Shown here: piece by piece, positions 63,501 through 64,000 of the stretch
Numbering within the stretch: the first letter of the stretch is position 1
How the letters are laid out: the number at the start of each line of letters is the position of its first letter
IMG/VR virus record: IMGVR_UViG_3300028802_000007
Location: 1 to 64,000 of that record
Source of the DNA: a virus
Reading direction: 5' to 3' (one strand)
Length of the DNA stretch: 64,000 bases
Notes under the pieces: model-generated
Seen by the model: the letters and a program-made list of their open reading frames with translations, nothing else
Told to the model about the DNA's origin: nothing
Database searches by the model: none
Made by a program: the position numbers and the translations under genes

Positions 63501-64000
63501 ACCGGCGTTGTAGTACTTGCCGCTGTCGGTGGCACCGGACCGACTGAAGACGATCCAGTACTTCGTCCCACTGACCAGCGGGAGAGCGACGGTCGAAGTG
63601 GTGAGGACCGTGAGGGTCGTGGAGAGCTGGCCTGCGGCGACCGACGCGATGGAGCCGATGAGGGAACCCGGAGTCGAGCCCGCGCTCGACCAGAGCTCGA
63701 CCTCGACGGTGTCCGCCGGAGCTCCCGTCCTCGAGAGCATGTAGGAGACACGCCACAGGCTGCCGGTGGCACCTGCCGTGAAGGCCTGCGCCACCTTGGT
63801 GAAGTCGGAGATGTTCCCGAAGGCGATCGCGGTCGGGTCCAAGCTGAACGAGACCGCAGACAGCTCGTTGACCGACTGGGTCTTCTTCAGGATCGCGTTG
63901 GCCGTGAAGGTGCCGGTCCGGGTGATCTGGACCCAAGCGGCAGCGGTGTAGGAGCCAGCGATGGTCTTCTTGAGAACGGCATTGGCCGTGAACGTCCCGG
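60537..64000 (-). CDS. Giant 14-residue-repeat protein, 5' end beyond right edge
   Basis: The frame is open to the right edge: upstream of codon TTG at 63842 it continues with further repeat text (GTFTANAVLKKTIAGSYTAA), so the true start lies outside. At least 1153 residues are seen. There are repeats at the extreme N-terminal part, then a beta domain (about 63400-63840; SDFTKVAQAFTAGATGSLWR), about 60 tandem 14-residue units, and a C-terminal Thr/Ala-rich domain with EIESTTTADTIAGTTTAG. The unit (x-T-G-S-F-T-A-N-A-V-I-K-A-T) probably folds as a beta-solenoid or linear fibre. It is cotranscribed with head genes, so a virion fibre or decoration is likely. Confidence 0.85.
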   Translation of the reverse strand, partial: GTFTANAVLKKTIAGSYTAAAWVQITRTGTFTANAILKKTQSVNELSAVSFSLDPTAIAFGNISDFTKVAQAFTAGATGSLWRVSYMLSRTGAPADTVEVELWSSAGSTPGSLIGSIASVAAGQLSTTLTVLTTSTVALPLVSGTKYWIVFSRSGATDSGKYYNAGLYTTSVYAGGGTSIWNLSIWSAEDTAFDFYFVADTAFSLTANAVVKATISSSFTANAAIVRTVTGSFTANAVLKATRTGTFTANAVVLRTQTGSFTAAALILRPQPGSFTAAAVIKAAITGSFKADAAIKSTRTGSYTANAVLLKTGTGSFTASALILRPQTGTFTANAVIKSTRTGSFAADAVLKSTRTGSFTANAVVLKTATGSFTANALIVVTRTGTFTANAVVKATITSSFTANAVVKATRTGSFTADAVIRLTRTGSLSADAVIKKTIAGAFTASAWVQITRTGSFTANAVVKATLTGSFSASALIKATISGSYTANAVIFATRSGSFTGNATILRTQTGSFTANAVLARTATSSFTANAVLKSTRTGTFLADAVVKATRTGSLTADAAIKATRTGSYTANAVIFRTQAGSLTVNAVIMPRFSADAVLKRTQTGAYTANAVIMPRFRADAVIKRTQTGTYTVDAWIGGVGVAAFLASAAIKKTLTGSFTGNAVILRTASGSYTANAVIRATFTGSFTASAVVKRTATGAFSADAVLKATRTGSFTANAIVLRLNQTGTFTVNAVVLRLSITGSFTANALLLKTFSGSFSANAVIKATRAGSFTASALILRSQTGSTTANAVIKATRAGSFTADAVIRRTFAGSFTADAWIISPTAGAGSFKGDAVIKATRTGTFVANALILATRTGAYTADATIKATRSGSYTANAVVLASRSGSFTASAVIKASFNRTFVADAVVKRTSTGTFTAAAWIAGGTTAAFSADAIVRATRSATMRADAVLRSSSVGSFTANAIAKRTATGSLTANAVIRATRTGGVTTNAVIATLRTGSLTADAYVTLFVAGGTFLVDAVIQRTRTGTFTASALLRIVRTGSFTARAIIKAGRAGSFTADASVGAAGQRSFTADAQITGPGYGNFTVDASISRHIVQEIESTTTADTIAGTTTAGTIEGSLSAATIAPSLSARTMDFTWFWTRRSYFTLDAEVV
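60727..63395 (-). repeat. About 60 tandem 42-bp repeats
   Basis: Imperfect 42-base units run almost without break through 2.7 kb, and resume at 63843-64000. DNA identity between copies is partial while the amino-acid pattern (T-A-N/D-A at fixed spacing) is kept, pointing to selection on the protein. Occasional units carry one to three extra residues or a deletion (MPRFSADAV, MPRFRADAV). Confidence 0.9.

Noticed and set aside
63839-63842. TTG at 63842 as the start of the giant repeat gene
   Set aside because: The frame continues upstream with in-register 14-residue repeats to the window edge, so the start is outside.
60448-63951. Long plus-strand open frames through the repeat region (for example 62230-63093)
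   Set aside because: They are antisense readings of the 42-base repeat, giving monotonous VALTTALAVKEPV-type text with no ribosome sites; the minus-strand frame carries the conserved pattern.

Overview
The window is a piece of a high-GC, long-tailed (siphovirus-type) double-stranded DNA phage genome. The evidence is an HK97-type head module (terminase, portal, prohead protease, major capsid protein), a 2146-residue tape measure protein with a lambda G/GT-like frameshifted chaperone, and large tail-tip proteins. The host is probably a high-GC Gram-positive bacterium (actinobacterium-like). This is inferred from base composition, strong GGAGGTCAACC ribosome sites, a sortase-like LPxT surface protein, and secreted CAP and double-psi-barrel proteins. 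I see no integrase, lysogeny repressor or DNA polymerase, so lifestyle is undecided.

Layout. Positions 1-11057 read leftward: a tightly overlapping operon of small accessory genes (11 to 5 kb), then a QueD-like protein, small and large terminase, portal, a small virion protein and an HNH endonuclease cut by the left edge. Positions 11058-11693 are a divergent control region with promoters in both directions and a repeated CGTAGCA motif. Positions 11694-34936 read rightward: many small Cys-rich (zinc) proteins and membrane peptides punctuated by six copies of a two-hairpin intergenic element. These are followed by a recombination and replication block (Cas4/RecB-like nuclease, ERF annealing protein, primase, RepA-like helicase, RusA) and three cytosine methyltransferase genes, one fused to a Mom-like domain. 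The rightward block ends with an RNA-binding module. Positions 34937-64000 read leftward again: cell-wall proteins and holin candidates at the distal end, then tail tip, tape measure, tail and head genes, a glycosyltransferase, and a giant protein of 14-residue repeats that runs off the right edge. The two leftward blocks would form one late operon on a circular map.

The most striking region is 31387-33982. A good promoter is followed by four tandem RNAs that share a terminal stem, a GTGCG/GTCCT internal loop and a GGGGTTACTTC-like motif, and then directly by a TROVE/Ro60 (Rsr) gene. Two of the RNAs contain a circularly permuted tRNA-like module: T-arm, acceptor stem capped by a tetraloop hairpin, then D-arm. 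This is the YrlA design of bacterial Y RNAs. The phage therefore appears to carry a complete, expanded Ro-Y RNA system, with a SLOG-like gene just upstream and a zinc-finger protein translationally coupled downstream.

Other notable features are a methyltransferase gene whose coding signal alternates between two frames, and the repeat-rich giant tail proteins.
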